Shown: positions 41,337 to 52,534 of the stretch, piece by piece
Numbering within the stretch: the first letter of the stretch is position 1
Layout: each line of letters starts with the position of its first letter
Source: Symbiodinium natans
Lineage: Eukaryota > Sar > Dinophyceae > Suessiales > Symbiodiniaceae
Direction of reading: 5' to 3'
Assembly: GCA_905221605.1 (NCBI GenBank)
Contig: CAJNDS010000107.1
Location: forward strand, 167,501 to 227,815
DNA: 60,315 nt
Translations under genes and position numbers: made by a program
The notes under the pieces: generated by a model
Databases searched by the model: none
Seen by the model: only the letters and a program-made list of their open reading frames with translations
Told to the model about the DNA's origin: nothing

Positions 41337-41406
41337 GTTCAGTAGTTCAGTAGTTCAGCAGTTCGGTAGTTCAGTAGTTCAGTAGTTCAGTAGTTCAGTA
41401 GTTCAG
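41337..41406 (+). repeat. 8-bp microsatellite (GTTCAGTA)9 at an intron start
   Basis: Nine nearly perfect units starting at the first base after the coding stretch of exon 2. The first GT would serve as the donor, so each unit offers a GT. The intron would be 118 bases, 41,337-41,454, ending CACTTGTAG. Confidence 0.9.
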
Positions 41407-41454
41407 GGGTATACGTTTTGCTCTTGGGGTTCCTGGGCTCGTATGCACTTGTAG

Positions 41455-41702
41455 CCCATGAAAGATTCGCCATGTGAGTTACTGAAGAGCTTAGGCGATC
41501 TCAATGGTGACAACTGCCCGCTCTACAAACAGGGCTACCGTGGCTGCCTTAAGGGACGCAACAACAATCAGCCTTGTAGCGGTGGGTACAAGGACACCAA
41601 CGACTTGTTCTGCGACACTTACTCGGTGATGGATTGCTACAACAGCTTGGTCCGGGGAATTTCCTACATCTCCTCGAGCAACAACAACAATGGCTGGAAA
41701 TG
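41455..41702 (+). CDS. Candidate exon 3 of the secreted Cys-rich protein
   Basis: Flanked by an acceptor (CACTTGTAG) and a strong donor (TG|GTAAGG); the apparent stop TAA lies inside the donor. It encodes PMKDSPCELLKSLGDLNG followed by DNCPLYKQGYRGCLKG, NNNQPCSGGYKDTNDLFCD, YSVMDCYNSL and an asparagine run. Six cysteines with glycines and asparagines suggest an extracellular disulfide-bonded domain. Joined in phase to exon 2. No homologue is recognised. The 3' exon or exons were not found; the exon ends in phase 2. Confidence 0.65.
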
Positions 41703-42069
41703 GTAAGGGTTCTGGCACTGGCTGATCCCATGCTGTACCCTAGAGCTCCAGACCTAAAACAAGCGGGTTCGCGGGCCGTGTAACACAGTAATCCCAAACC
41801 CGACGAAATCCGGCTGCTTGGGTAGCCGGAAGTTTAGGGATATGTGACACGTCTCCAGATCTCGGATCCCGCAGCTCAGTCGAGATGACTACCGACCAGT
41901 CTGCGGACAGGCCAGCAAAAGCTCTAGCGCCATTCGCTGTGGTGCTCCGGCATGTTTTTGTGTTACTGATTACTATCGCAGTATCACTATATTTCTTTGA
42001 CTGTATTACTGTATTGCTATATTGCCTGAATGCTACGACTACGAGGGGTTCTGCTGAAGCAGTGGTGGG
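41703..42069. other. No further exon recognised
   Basis: Could hold the last exons of the Cys-rich gene, but no stretch with clear borders was found. Confidence 0.4.
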
Positions 42070-42456
42070 TTTCATTTGCCACAAACGGTGGTCACAAGGC
42101 ATTCCTCATCGTGTCCCACTCCTGGACATTTTGCTTTCAAGCACAAATCATGAAAAGCAATGGTCACTTTCGCTGACACCAGTGGTAGCTTGCATCCGTC
42201 ATGTTCCCATGGTTCGCTGTATGAAGCAGTTGCTGTGTGCCCGATCGCGCATCCAGCAAGCAGCTTGTGTTGCAAAGCTGTTCGCGCATGGTGACCCTGA
42301 TTCTTCGCCCTCGCCAGTGGACAGTCGCTTTGCAGCGTGAGCACGGCGACCACGGTCGACGGAGGTCTTTTGGCAGGTGGAGTTGAGGCCGGAGCGACTG
42401 GAGCATGTTGCAGTACAAGCACAAGCAGCATGTGATCGTACATCTGCCCATCAGAG
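42070..42456. repeat. 1-kb repeat family, copy 4 (left part)
   Basis: Matches 34,420-34,800 including the 160 bases missing from copies 1 and 3, with several small deletions. It stops within ATCTGCCCATCAGAG and passes directly into repeat Y. Confidence 0.9.
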
Positions 42457-43160
42457 ACGGATGAGGCTCTGGTTTACGCAGTACGGTGAGACGGGGGAAC
42501 CTTGCATGTGGCTAAGCTGAGCTGAGTGAAGGCAACTGTTCTCTTTTCGCGTATTCGGCATCGTGGAGTCTTGAGGCATCACGTGTTTTGCTCCGCTTCG
42601 CCTTTGTCCCGCCTGCATGAGCTGCCCGGTTGCCCTTGCACGTTAACGTAAAGACTTAGTCTGGTGTGCCTCCCTAAACCCTCTGGTTGTGGTCGCGTAG
42701 CTCACCGTCCAGCGCCTTCCGCGGGGGCAGAACTGCAGATGCAGGAAGACGCTCCACAGCTTTCCGTTCCCGTGTGGCCCTTGTTTCTTCGTCGACCTGT
42801 CGCAAATGTTGCAATGAGTTCTGAACAAATGCTTCGCAAAGGCATCGTGACACCAAAGATGACGCAAGCAGGGTGTGCCACAGATCCTTCCGAAATGGAC
42901 GTTTCTCATCTCAGCTCCGCGAGTTCTCGTGGCTTCCATTGGTAGCATGGCGTGGTTGCGACGAGCAGCCTGCCACGGCCTGGGCATGTGCTCCGTTCTC
43001 GACGTGGTGACCAGATGCTCCCTGAACTGAAGGCTTCTGCCTTCTCCGAGAATCCGCAGTGGCAAGTTCAGCACTGCAGAGCGCGGCCGACCACCTTGCA
43101 GGAATCAGTGCAACATTGTACAGATAACCGTATGATCATAATCACAGGTGTGGAAGCTCA
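42457..43160. repeat. Dispersed repeat Y, copy 2
   Basis: Counterpart of 37,553-38,240: same start (GACGGATGAGGCTCTGG), the shared GACTTAGTCTGGTGTGCCTC, and a common end near AGATAACCGTATGA. Several indels separate the two. Confidence 0.88.
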
Positions 43161-46109
43161 TCCGTGATTGTTCTGCTGCGGGTGACGCCCGGCCTTTCGG
43201 CTCTCCAAGCCGCAGACTTCTCGGCCCATGCCGGAAAAAGAGAGCGATGCAAGGGGAAACGGGCTTGCATCTCAAATCATCTTCGATACGATAAAGACTG
43301 GACAGAGGGATCCTGGTAGGTTGCTACTCCGTCGTTTGTGTTTCAAGATTTGCTTCTTGCACTGCTTTAGGTGTTGCATGCAGCTGGCTTCTGAAGTTCT
43401 AGGCGTGCGTCCAGCAGATCTACAGGCAGCAGTGTGATGTGGTGGTCATTTGGTTCGGTGTGTTGGCACGGAGCTGCGGCCCGAGCTTTGGCTGCATCAT
43501 GATACTAGCCGCGCTAGCCGCTATGAAGTTCTATGCGTAGCATGGTCAGCGCACGAAAGCCTTCCATGGATGCGACCTGCAGCTCTTTCTGACACTCTCA
43601 AGTATCAGAACAACACAAGGGATTTCAAAGCTTCCGTGCGAGTCTAGTCTGCTGAGGTTTTCATCTCCCAGGAAATGTACAGATGGCCTGACTTAGGACT
43701 GTGATTTATCATTGCCGTCCTGAACTTCACCAACTAGTGGAAATGCAGCGAAAAGCTCATTCCTTTTCACAAAGCCCCCCAGCTACACAGCATTGCCAGA
43801 CTGTCGTTGCTACGTTACCGTAGTGCAGAACTCAAAACAGCATGTGATTGTGATGCTCTCAGCATGGCGCTTTCTGGAAGGATGGATGAGCGGCTTGCGC
43901 TGCAAGCTTCGAGATACTCAATACGTGGATCGGTGATGGTCCCGCCTGAATGGCTGCGTAGATCCCACTGTTAATGCAGATTTTGCGTGCACGACTTTGC
44001 ATTCGTGCTCTCCCGGCTCTCCCTTCGGATGACTTGATCTCTCAGTTCCCCGAGATGCAAATGTCTAAACAGCCACTCCAATGGAGGGACCTGGAGACAT
44101 TGTATTCTCCTTCCAAGTCGAGGCTAATTCTGCTATGCCGAAAATCACCGCAGCCTTTAAGCCACCTCGCTTCGTTCACGCCAGCTGTGCTGGGTCCAGT
44201 CACCCGCCAGCACGAGAACGCGCGCGGCGTACTCCGGCGCCTTGCCTCTGAGGAGGCCCTTGCCGACGGGCGGCAAGCGTGCAGATCCCACCGTTGCCGC
44301 ATGGCTTTCTTGTGCAAAGACTGACCGCGCGGCACTCGTGCTCTCGCTTTGCTGTTCATGAGACTCCGGGAGACCAACTAAGTAAACGGCCAAGGCATTC
44401 CAAGGTCTAGGCCTCATGCAGGATTACGCAGGTTGATTGATCTTCCGATGTTTTTTGCTTCTCACAAACAAGCCACCGGGCATTCCCAGGTCTAGAGCTC
44501 ATGCAGGATTATGCAGGCTGGTTCATTTTCCGATGTTTTGCGCATAACCAGTCGGGCTCTGCATGGCATCACCAAGTCGTTGCACCTCGCACCTCGTGCC
44601 CGAGCAGATCTGACACCCATAAAAAAGCAAGCAAGGCTGGTAAGGACCTTAAGAGTGCAACTGTGCACCGCCTGGTCCCCCAATTCGCTGCAGCCTTCAA
44701 GCCGCTTGCTTTGTTCACACTTCCAGCCGTGCTGGGTCCAGTCACGCTGAGTCGCTGCGCTGCCAGAAGACTCCGCCGACTCACCAAGTCGCACCTGCTC
44801 TAGAGTAGAGATTCCAGACCCTGTAAAGCAGGCAGGAGGGGAGCCTGGGGGGCATCTCCCGGACTCCACCCGGCCTGTCGCGGTAGGGCTTCTGCTGGCC
44901 CAGTGCTCTAAGGAGGCATCTGGCCTTGGGAGATGCAAACTGCGTGCACCAAGTCTGCGAGTCGCAACAGTTCAGATGCGACAAGAGGCACAGGCACAGG
45001 AACAGGTTGGGTGTCCGAGTCGTCCGAGAGTTTCAGAGCATGCCGACTTTCTATGGCATTCTGGACAGACCGACCGAGGTCCCGGGCTCTAAATTCTGAT
45101 TTGTGGGACCTCTGCATAGCTGAGGGCGTCCTGGAGCCTTAAGACTTTAGGACCTGACCACTCAACGACCCAATTTCTGTCCGAGTTTTTGGTGGGCGCA
45201 TGCAAGACTTGGAATACGGTCATTGCCAGCCCCTGGGTTTCAGCCGGATGACAAGATCTTGAGGGCTCCACGCAGAAACCACGGTTGTACGCATTCCTTC
45301 CCTGTCCCGGGAACGTGCAGTCCCATCTCATGTTGACAGAATTGCGCTAGGTACCGCTAGGTACTGCACATCCAGCGCCTTCTACTTCTTCATGAGTGGC
45401 TTAAGACCTTGTTGCTGACTCCCAGATCGGCAAAGCATGCCACCGTCCTTGACGCACCCCTTGGTGTCTCGTGCTATCACCTCAAACCTTCACAACTTTC
45501 AAAAGGCCATTCGTACGCTCCAGTCTCAAAGGGTCAGACCGCCTCAGCGCGCTTCGGGTAAAGATGTTCTTTCTCGGTCCGCGCAGCCTGTGCACTGCCT
45601 GCACTCCCGCAGCAGGCGCCATCACGAAGGCGTGGCGAGGTTCTTCCCCAAAGTCAGCCCAGTGCCCACACGGGCCAGTTCACGGGTGCACAGGTGATCC
45701 CGTTGCCTCCAGATGCTTCCGATGCTGGAATGTCAGCCTCTTGCTTGGTACGTAACCATGCAGTCCAAGCAGGCCAAGCAGTCCAAGCAGCCCAAGCAGT
45801 CCAAGCGCAAGTGCAGGCGAAAGTGCCGGCGCCCCACAGACCTTGCTTGGGAGGAAAGCATATGCCATTCTGGCTCAGTAACCTGGGCACCAGTCTGAGC
45901 GCTCGTCTTAAGCTGTGGAGTGTTGCGTGCTCGTCACTGTCAGCTTGTAGGGGTCCTCTGTCTCTTCTCAATGCACCTTCTGGCAGCGGGGGCCGTTGTG
46001 CAGACTCTGGGGCACCAAGCCCTGGAACTACTCTATTGGAAGGCCCTGGAAGGCGTGGACGTCACCCGATCTGAAAGAGGCACAGTTTAGCCCAGCAGCA
46101 GCTAGTCAT
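43161..46109. other. 2.9 kb without a supportable gene; decayed internal duplications
   Basis: Two diverged direct repeats are visible: CTCATGCAGGATTACGCAGG at about 44,413 recurs at about 44,501 with changes, and GTGCTGGGTCCAGTCAC at about 44,188 recurs at about 44,729. A 9-bp repeat (CAAGCAGTC variants) lies at 45,757-45,815. No ORF here could be supported as a gene. Confidence 0.5.
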
Positions 46110-48690
46110 GATAGGCTTTTGCTGCCCAACTCTGAACAAGCCCAATCAGCAAATCTATTGAAAAGACTTCGCCTCTCCGAAGGCAAGCTTTGCACCCTGC
46201 CAGCCTGGTCACAGGCCATTAAGTGTCTGTGCGAAGCTTACCGCTGTCACCGTAGAATAATGCCGGCATTGGCATGACACACACCCCACCCTGCTCCCGC
46301 AAGCGTCAGTTCTGTCGGTTACAGCTGTCACCAAAGGCTATTGTGGGAGGAGTGTCTTGAGTGAAGTCTGCAGCAAGGAGAGTTGAGCCGAGCAGCAATT
46401 GTGCTAGTCGCTGTCCTCCGGCCCCTGATTTTGCCCGCTTCTGCTGCCCAACTCTGAACAAGCCAATAAGTAAATCTATTGACAAGATCTCACCTCTCGG
46501 AAGGCAAGCTTTGCACCCTGCCAGCCTGGTCACAGGCCATTAAGTGTTCGTGGGAAGCTTACCGCCGACACCGGACAATACTGCAGGCATTGGCATGTGA
46601 CACACACCCCACCCTGCTCCCGCAAGCGTCAGTTCTGTCGGTTACAGCTGTCACGGCAGGCTGTTGTGGCAGGAGGGTCTTGAGTGAAGTCTGTAGCAAG
46701 GAGAGTTGACACACACCCCACCCTGCTCACGCAAGCGTCAGTTCTGTCGATTACAGCTAGAGTTGAGCCCAGCAGCAATTGTGCTAGTCGCTTTCCTCCG
46801 CCCCTGATTTTGCCGCTTCTGCTGCCAACTCTGAACAAGCCAATAAGTAAATCTATTGACAAGATTTCACCTCTCCGAAGGCAAGCTTTGCACCCTGCCA
46901 GCCTGGTCACAGGCCATTAAGTGTCCGTGCGAAGCTTACCGCCGACACCGGACAATACTGCAGGCATTGGCATGTGACACACACCCCACCCTGCTCCCGC
47001 AAGCGTCAGTTCTGTCGGTTACAGCTGTCACGGCAGGCTGTTGTGGGAGGAGGGTCTTGAGTGAAGTCTGTAGCAAGGAGAGTTGACACACACCCCACCC
47101 TGCTCACGCAAGCGTCAGTTCTGTCGGTTACAGCTAGAGTTGAGCCCAGCAGCAATTGTGCTAGTCGCTTTCCTCCGCCCCTGATTTTGCCGCTTCTGCT
47201 GCCAACTCTGAACAAGCCAATAAGTAAATCTATTGACAAGATTTCACCTCTCCGAAGGCAAGCTTTGCACCCTGCCAGCCTGGTCACAGGCCATTAAGTG
47301 TCCGTGCGAAGCTTACCGCTGTCACCGGACAATACTGCAGGCATTGGCATGTGACACACACCCCACCCTGCTCCCGCAAGCGTCAGTTCTGTCGGTTACA
47401 GCGTCACGGCAGGCTGTTGTGGGAGGAGGGTCTTGAGTGAAGTCTGTAGCAAGGAGAGTTGACACACACCCCACCCTGCTCACGCAAGCGTCAGTTCTGT
47501 CGGTTACAGCTAGAGTTGAGCCCAGCAGCAATTGTGCTAGTCGCTTTCCTCCGCCCCTGATTTTGCCGCTTCTGCTGCCAACTCTGAACAAGCCAATAAG
47601 TAAATCTATTGACAAGATTTCACCTCTCCGAAGGCAAGCTTTGCACCCTGCCAGCCTGGTCACAGGCCATTAAGTGTCTGTGCGAAGCTTACCGCTGTCA
47701 CCGTAGAATAATGCCGGCATTGGCATGACACACACCCCACCCTGCTCCCGCAAGCGTCAGTTCTGTCGGTTACAGCTGTCACCGCAGGCTATTGTGGGAG
47801 GAGTGTCTTGAGTGAAGTCTGCAGCAAGGAGAGTTGAGCCGAGCAGCAATTGTGCTAGTCGCTGTCCTCCGGCCCCTGATTTTGCCGCTTCTGCTGCCCA
47901 ACTCTGAACAAGCCAATAAGTAAATCTATTGACAAGATCTCACCTCTCGGAAGGCAAGCTTTGCACCCTGCCAGCCTGGTCACAGGCCATTAAGTGTTCG
48001 TGGGAAGCTTACCGCCGACACCGGACAATACTGCAGGCATTGGCATGTGACACACACCCCACCCTGCTCCCGCAAGCGTCAGTTCTGTCGGTTACAGCTG
48101 TCACGGCAGGCTGTTGTGGGAGGAGGGTCTTGAGTGAAGTCTATAGCCTATAGCAAGGAGAGTTGAGCACAGCAGCAATTGTTCTAGTCGCTTTCCTCCG
48201 GCCCCTGATTTTGCCGCTTCTGCTGCCAACTCTGAACAAGCCAATAAGTAAATCTATTGACAAGATTTCACCTCTCCGAAGGCAAGCTTTGCACCCTGCC
48301 AGCCTGGTCACAGGCCATTAAGTGTTCGTGGGAAGCTTACCGCTGTCACCGTACAATAATGCAGGCATTGGCATGACACACACCCCCCCTGCTCCCGCAA
48401 GCGTCAGTTCTGTCGGTTGCAGCTGTCACGGCAGGCTGTTGTGGGAGGAGGGTCTTGAGTGAAGTCTGTAGCAAGGAGAGTTGACACACACCCCACCCTG
48501 CTCACGCAAGCGTCAGTTCTGTCGGTTACAGCTAGAGTTGAGCCCAGCAGCAATTGTGCTAGTCGCTTTCCTCCGCCCCTGATTTTGCCGCTTCTGCTGC
48601 CAACTCTGAACAAGCCAATAAGTAAATCTATTGACAAGATTTCACCTCTCCGAAGGCAAGCTTTGCACCCTGCCAGCCTGGTCACAGGCC
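46110..48690. repeat. Tandem array of eight units, two length classes (about 320 and 377 bp)
   Basis: The landmark AAGCCAATAAGTAAATCTATT occurs at about 46,138, 46,459, 46,838, 47,215, 47,592, 47,909, 48,238 and 48,613. Spacings near 377 belong to units with an internal copy of ACACACCCCACCCTGCTCAC plus CAAGCGTCAGTTCTGTCG; spacings near 317-329 belong to units without it. Neighbouring units are nearly identical. Each unit contains AAGCTTTGCACCCTGCCAGC and GTCACAGGCCATTAAGTGT. The last unit breaks off at GTCACAGGCC. No coding function is indicated. Confidence 0.96.
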
Positions 48691-50556
48691 GTGCGAAGCT
48701 TGTATTGGTATCGGTGCAGCGGTTACCGGTTACCACCATCAACATACCATGACGGCATTAGCGCCAGACCGATGTCTGAAGAACGTCTTGGAGCAAGCAC
48801 TTCCCTGTCCGATGACGAGCCAACCTGCAACGGTTGCCGCTGTCACTGCAACATGTCCGCACTGGCAAGACCGACGCCTAAACCAGCTGGTGTATCTTGC
48901 AGGAAGCAGGGGCAGCGAGCATCGCATCGATTCAGCTGCAAAAGTGGAATCCAAAACAGGACGCTTGAGTCCGCCAAGCTCCTTTACCTCGTGTGACGGC
49001 CCATCAGCAAGCATGGTGACATGGTGCTGGAGTGGGTGGCGGCGGCGCATGGCGGCGCGCCCTACTGCCAACCATGTGCATTCTGAGCGTCATCGCGTGG
49101 TCGAGTAGCATGGCTTCTTCTAGCTGCCAAAGCGTAGCTGTGACTACTCAGACATGCTGATGGCGCTGACAACAACCGATTGGCTCGAAGCATGCCTCTT
49201 GTTGGAGTGAGGTTTGGGTAGAGGGATCTTGGGGAAATGCCAAGACGCGTACTTATTTCCCATCCCGATGACTTCTAATCCCAGGCAGGCAGTAGAGGGC
49301 CCGACGAGATTTGTGTTCAAACCAAGTACCGAATCCTCTGCGTAGATGCATGATCACATGCAGGGTTTTGGGTTGCACTGGCCCCTGAAAAGCGGTGTTC
49401 CAGCATCACTTTCACTTGGAGCCTCGTTCAATAGGGCTTTGCTGGCAGTGACAAGAGTGGGCTCAGATGGAGGAGTGGCGTTGGCTGAAGCATGGGAGCG
49501 GAGAGGCAGCGGATTGCTGCAAGAGCATGGCAGGTGTTAAACCATAGTTAAAACCCACACTCCAAAGCCCTTGCTCGCCCAAAATCATGTTGTCATGCTT
49601 GTGTGCTGTGAATGGAATGGCTTCGGGCTTAAAGGCCTAAAAACGGCTTCAGGCTAGGGGTTTTCTGGGTCTTCGGATTCGAAGCTGCTCATCGATCTGG
49701 GGCATTAACGGCTGTGTCTAAAAGTGGAAAGCTTCGAAACCTGGGATGCCGCCCTTTTCGTTAAACAACGCGAGACAAAAGCGACTCAGATGCCCTTGGC
49801 AATCTTAACGCCCCTATGTCCCAGCTTGCCACCCCCTCCCCCCTCCCCGTGCATCCAGGCGCCTGTCCACTCGGCGGCTGCCAAGGGGGCGCGATCCAAT
49901 GGCAGCTGTGGCTTTTATAACCCCCGACCCCGCCCCGATAGCGGGAGATGTTGCATCATGCTACCTTCAGCCGAGCCTGTCTCAGCTTGCTTTCTTGCTT
50001 TCTTTCATAGGCATCGGCCTGTGGATGCAAAGACACCGAAAGACTGTAGAAAGACTGTAGAAATTCTCCGATGGCTCTGCGATTTTATCGTTGTTGTTGG
50101 GGGCTAAACGGGCTACACTGTTGTTTAAACATTCCCACAAGTCTGCCAGCAAAAAGACCCCAAACAGTGGGAGACCATGAGACCGAGCCGAGAGAAGTCC
50201 AAAAGTGAGGACAGCCATTTCGCATTTGGCCCAGAAAACCCCCTTAAAGGCGATGTCAAAAAGTCATATCCACAATGACAGCTTCGGACGGTGAGAGCAC
50301 AGCGTAGCAGCGCGAGGCGGAGAGCGAGATTCTCAAACGGCGAGGCTTCTCCAGAAGCTTCCTCGGAAGCCTCCACGGAAGCCCGAAGTTACAAGGAAGC
50401 CTAGGCCTTGACATTTGAGCGAATGAGCTGGCAGATGCCTGCAGACTCCTGGAAAAGCTTTTGTTTCATTGTTTTTGGGTATCAGATCTTGGCAGTTCTG
50501 CTGGTGCCAGCTCGAGACCGAACCATTCCTGCAAATGCAGGGCCTCCTTGTGAGCC
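48691..50556. other. 1.9 kb without a supportable gene
   Basis: Short frames only. AAAGACTGTAGAAAGACTGTAG is a small direct repeat at 50,038-50,060. The promoter and 5' UTR of sulfotransferase gene A should lie at its right end; no element was recognised. Confidence 0.45.
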
Positions 50557-51926
50557 ATGTTTTCGACTTTCCTTGTCCTCCTAGTCGCACGCGGCCATGC
50601 TCTTGAGTCCACGGCCATGGACCATCTGCAGCTGCTGCAGCAGAAGATGGTCCTCGAAGCTCCGGAGGAGCAATGGAAACAGCACTTGCGCACTGCTGCA
50701 CCGCTGAATTGGATCCACTTCCCGACGCTAAGTTGGCATTGGATCAGGTTCGTACTGTTACACTTGGACTGTTTCAAAGGTCCTTAAACACAGCTATGGA
50801 CCATGAGACGGCTCTGTTTTTTTTTGAGTTGGGGAATCCTTACAAGATCTGGGAGCCCACTGAACCCACCTTATCTTTTTTTGACACGGAGGTGATTTTG
50901 AAGGAAACTGTGAACCAGCGACCTTTAAGTGGGTCTTAAGAGGATCTGGCTGATAAAGGTTCTTTCCGGGGCTCCGGGGGGCCCAACCAAGGAAATGTGG
51001 CAGCTCCCTGCTCAACGCGATCATCCACATGCCGGGTTTTTGCCCAGTGCTGGACAACGTCACGATGAGCGCCGAGATCCAAGGCGTCTGTTTTCTGAAC
51101 ACTTGGTTGCCAAGCTGCAGCTTCGAGCATGCTTTTGGTGTATGGGCTTTGTTGCTGTACCAGAACTGTAGGGACATGGACATTGTAGGAACTGGTATTG
51201 ACAATCCCTAGATGTTCAACATGCCTCAGGTTCGGACAAGGTTGTCAGCAGCAGTGCAACATGGACTACTTCTTGTGTGCTAGGCCGCATCATCCGGTTG
51301 GCAACTACTCCAAGCAGCGCGGCCATCTGGTTGGTATGTTCCGAGATCCCGACCAGCGAATCCTGTCGGGTTACCATGACAAGCTGCCTTTCGCAGCCCC
51401 AACTACCAATGCAGACTTTACCGAAACTGTTGTTGAAGGGATTTGTGAGCCTGAAGCACTGGCACGAGCCATGTCTTTGCCGAAAAGGCCCATTCAGGAG
51501 TTTGCTGAGTCATGGAAGGGTGGGATGACATTCCAGCTGTTGGCACCGTCAGATGCACAGATAAACAACCCAAACCGAACAAAGATGACGCGAGAAGATG
51601 CAGCGGAAGCAGCCCGAAGAGTGACGGAAGGTTTTGCCTTTGTGGGCATCACAGAAGAGTGGGACTTGTCAATGTGCCTTTTTCACAGAACCTTCGGGGG
51701 GACTTGTCGCGCCTCAGACTTCGCAAACACGCGGCCCACCTTCCCAGGGAAGTCTGCGAACACAAGCTATGACACATCGGAGCTCATGGGCTGGCATGAC
51801 GACATTGATGAAGTGGTGTATGCGGCGGCCCTTGAGGTCTTCCACAAGAACCTGATCTTGCTTAATGTGTCTCATGACACCTGCCAGGAGTGCTACAGAA
51901 GTGCAGGCAGAGGAGGTCTTGGCTGA
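50557..51926 (+). CDS. Sulfotransferase-like gene A, three exons
   Basis: Exon 1, 50,557-50,723: MFSTFLVLLVARGHALES signal peptide or anchor, stem LLQQKMVLE, ending WIHFP. Exon 2, 50,992-about 51,124: KCGSSLLNAIIHMPGFCP and onward. Exon 3, about 51,252-51,926 (TGA): CNMDYFLCARPHHPVGNYS, LVGMFRDPDQRILSGYHD, GFAFVGITEEWDLSMCLFH, ending CQECYRSAG. Joining exons 1 and 2 rebuilds the PAPS 5'-phosphosulfate loop HFPKCGSS; FRDPDQRILS is the 3'-phosphate motif. The first intron (50,724-50,991) would be GA-AG; the second (about 130 bases) also best fits a GA donor. Such donors are known in dinoflagellates. Encoded product about 324 aa, likely a Golgi enzyme transferring sulfate from PAPS to a glycan or protein. 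It is a clear paralogue of gene C. The acceptor substrate is unknown. Confidence 0.8.
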
Positions 51927-52534
51927 GTCTTGGCTGAGTGCCTCTGATTCAATGCCGCCTCGTGAGCGTCTTGATGCAGAATTGCCTGAGGTGACTTGAA
52001 ACTGCACCCTCACCATGTCGCAGACAGCGTTTACCTGACTCGCACGCAGACAGCGTTATGGAAAAGAAAGAGCGGCTTGATGGCGGAGTTGCAGAGCTGC
52101 AGAGCTTAAAATACACTGAACCTCAACACTCTGTAGGGGATGCTCGGGATTCTGTTGCAGTTAAGGCGGAGGGACAGGCCAAGTCCGGGCACGCGAGATC
52201 AAGTATGAATCCTGCACTCTCACCTTAAGTCTTAGTCTCAAGCCCTGAACACGCACACCTCGACCCGAAGGGGCTAAATCCTACCGAACTCCTACATCCT
52301 ACACCCCAAAACCTCAACTGCGACATGGTGCTCGACGCCAAGTGGTCAGTCCCAGCATCCATGCTGTCCCCTAAAGAAGAGTCCTTAGCTCTGACCCTCA
52401 TTTGACCTCATTTGCAACACCATCAATTCGCTAGCCGAGCTCTGAGTTAGGATCCAGCACATGGCACACAATGCACAATGATGACCCTTTTGCAGGCTTT
52501 GCGGCTCTCCTTCCCTTTTTGAGCCTGCCTTTAC
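51927..52534. other. Spacer between sulfotransferase genes A and B
   Basis: GCAGACAGCGTT occurs twice at 52,020-52,060, as it does after gene C (56,227-56,263). Apart from this probable shared 3' UTR remnant, nothing is seen. Confidence 0.6.

Noticed and set aside
46110-48690. Regular array considered as CRISPR or as repeated genes
   Set aside because: Units are 320-377 bp with no alternation of short repeats and unique spacers, and the genome is eukaryotic. The 76-97 codon frames are carried along by the repeat.
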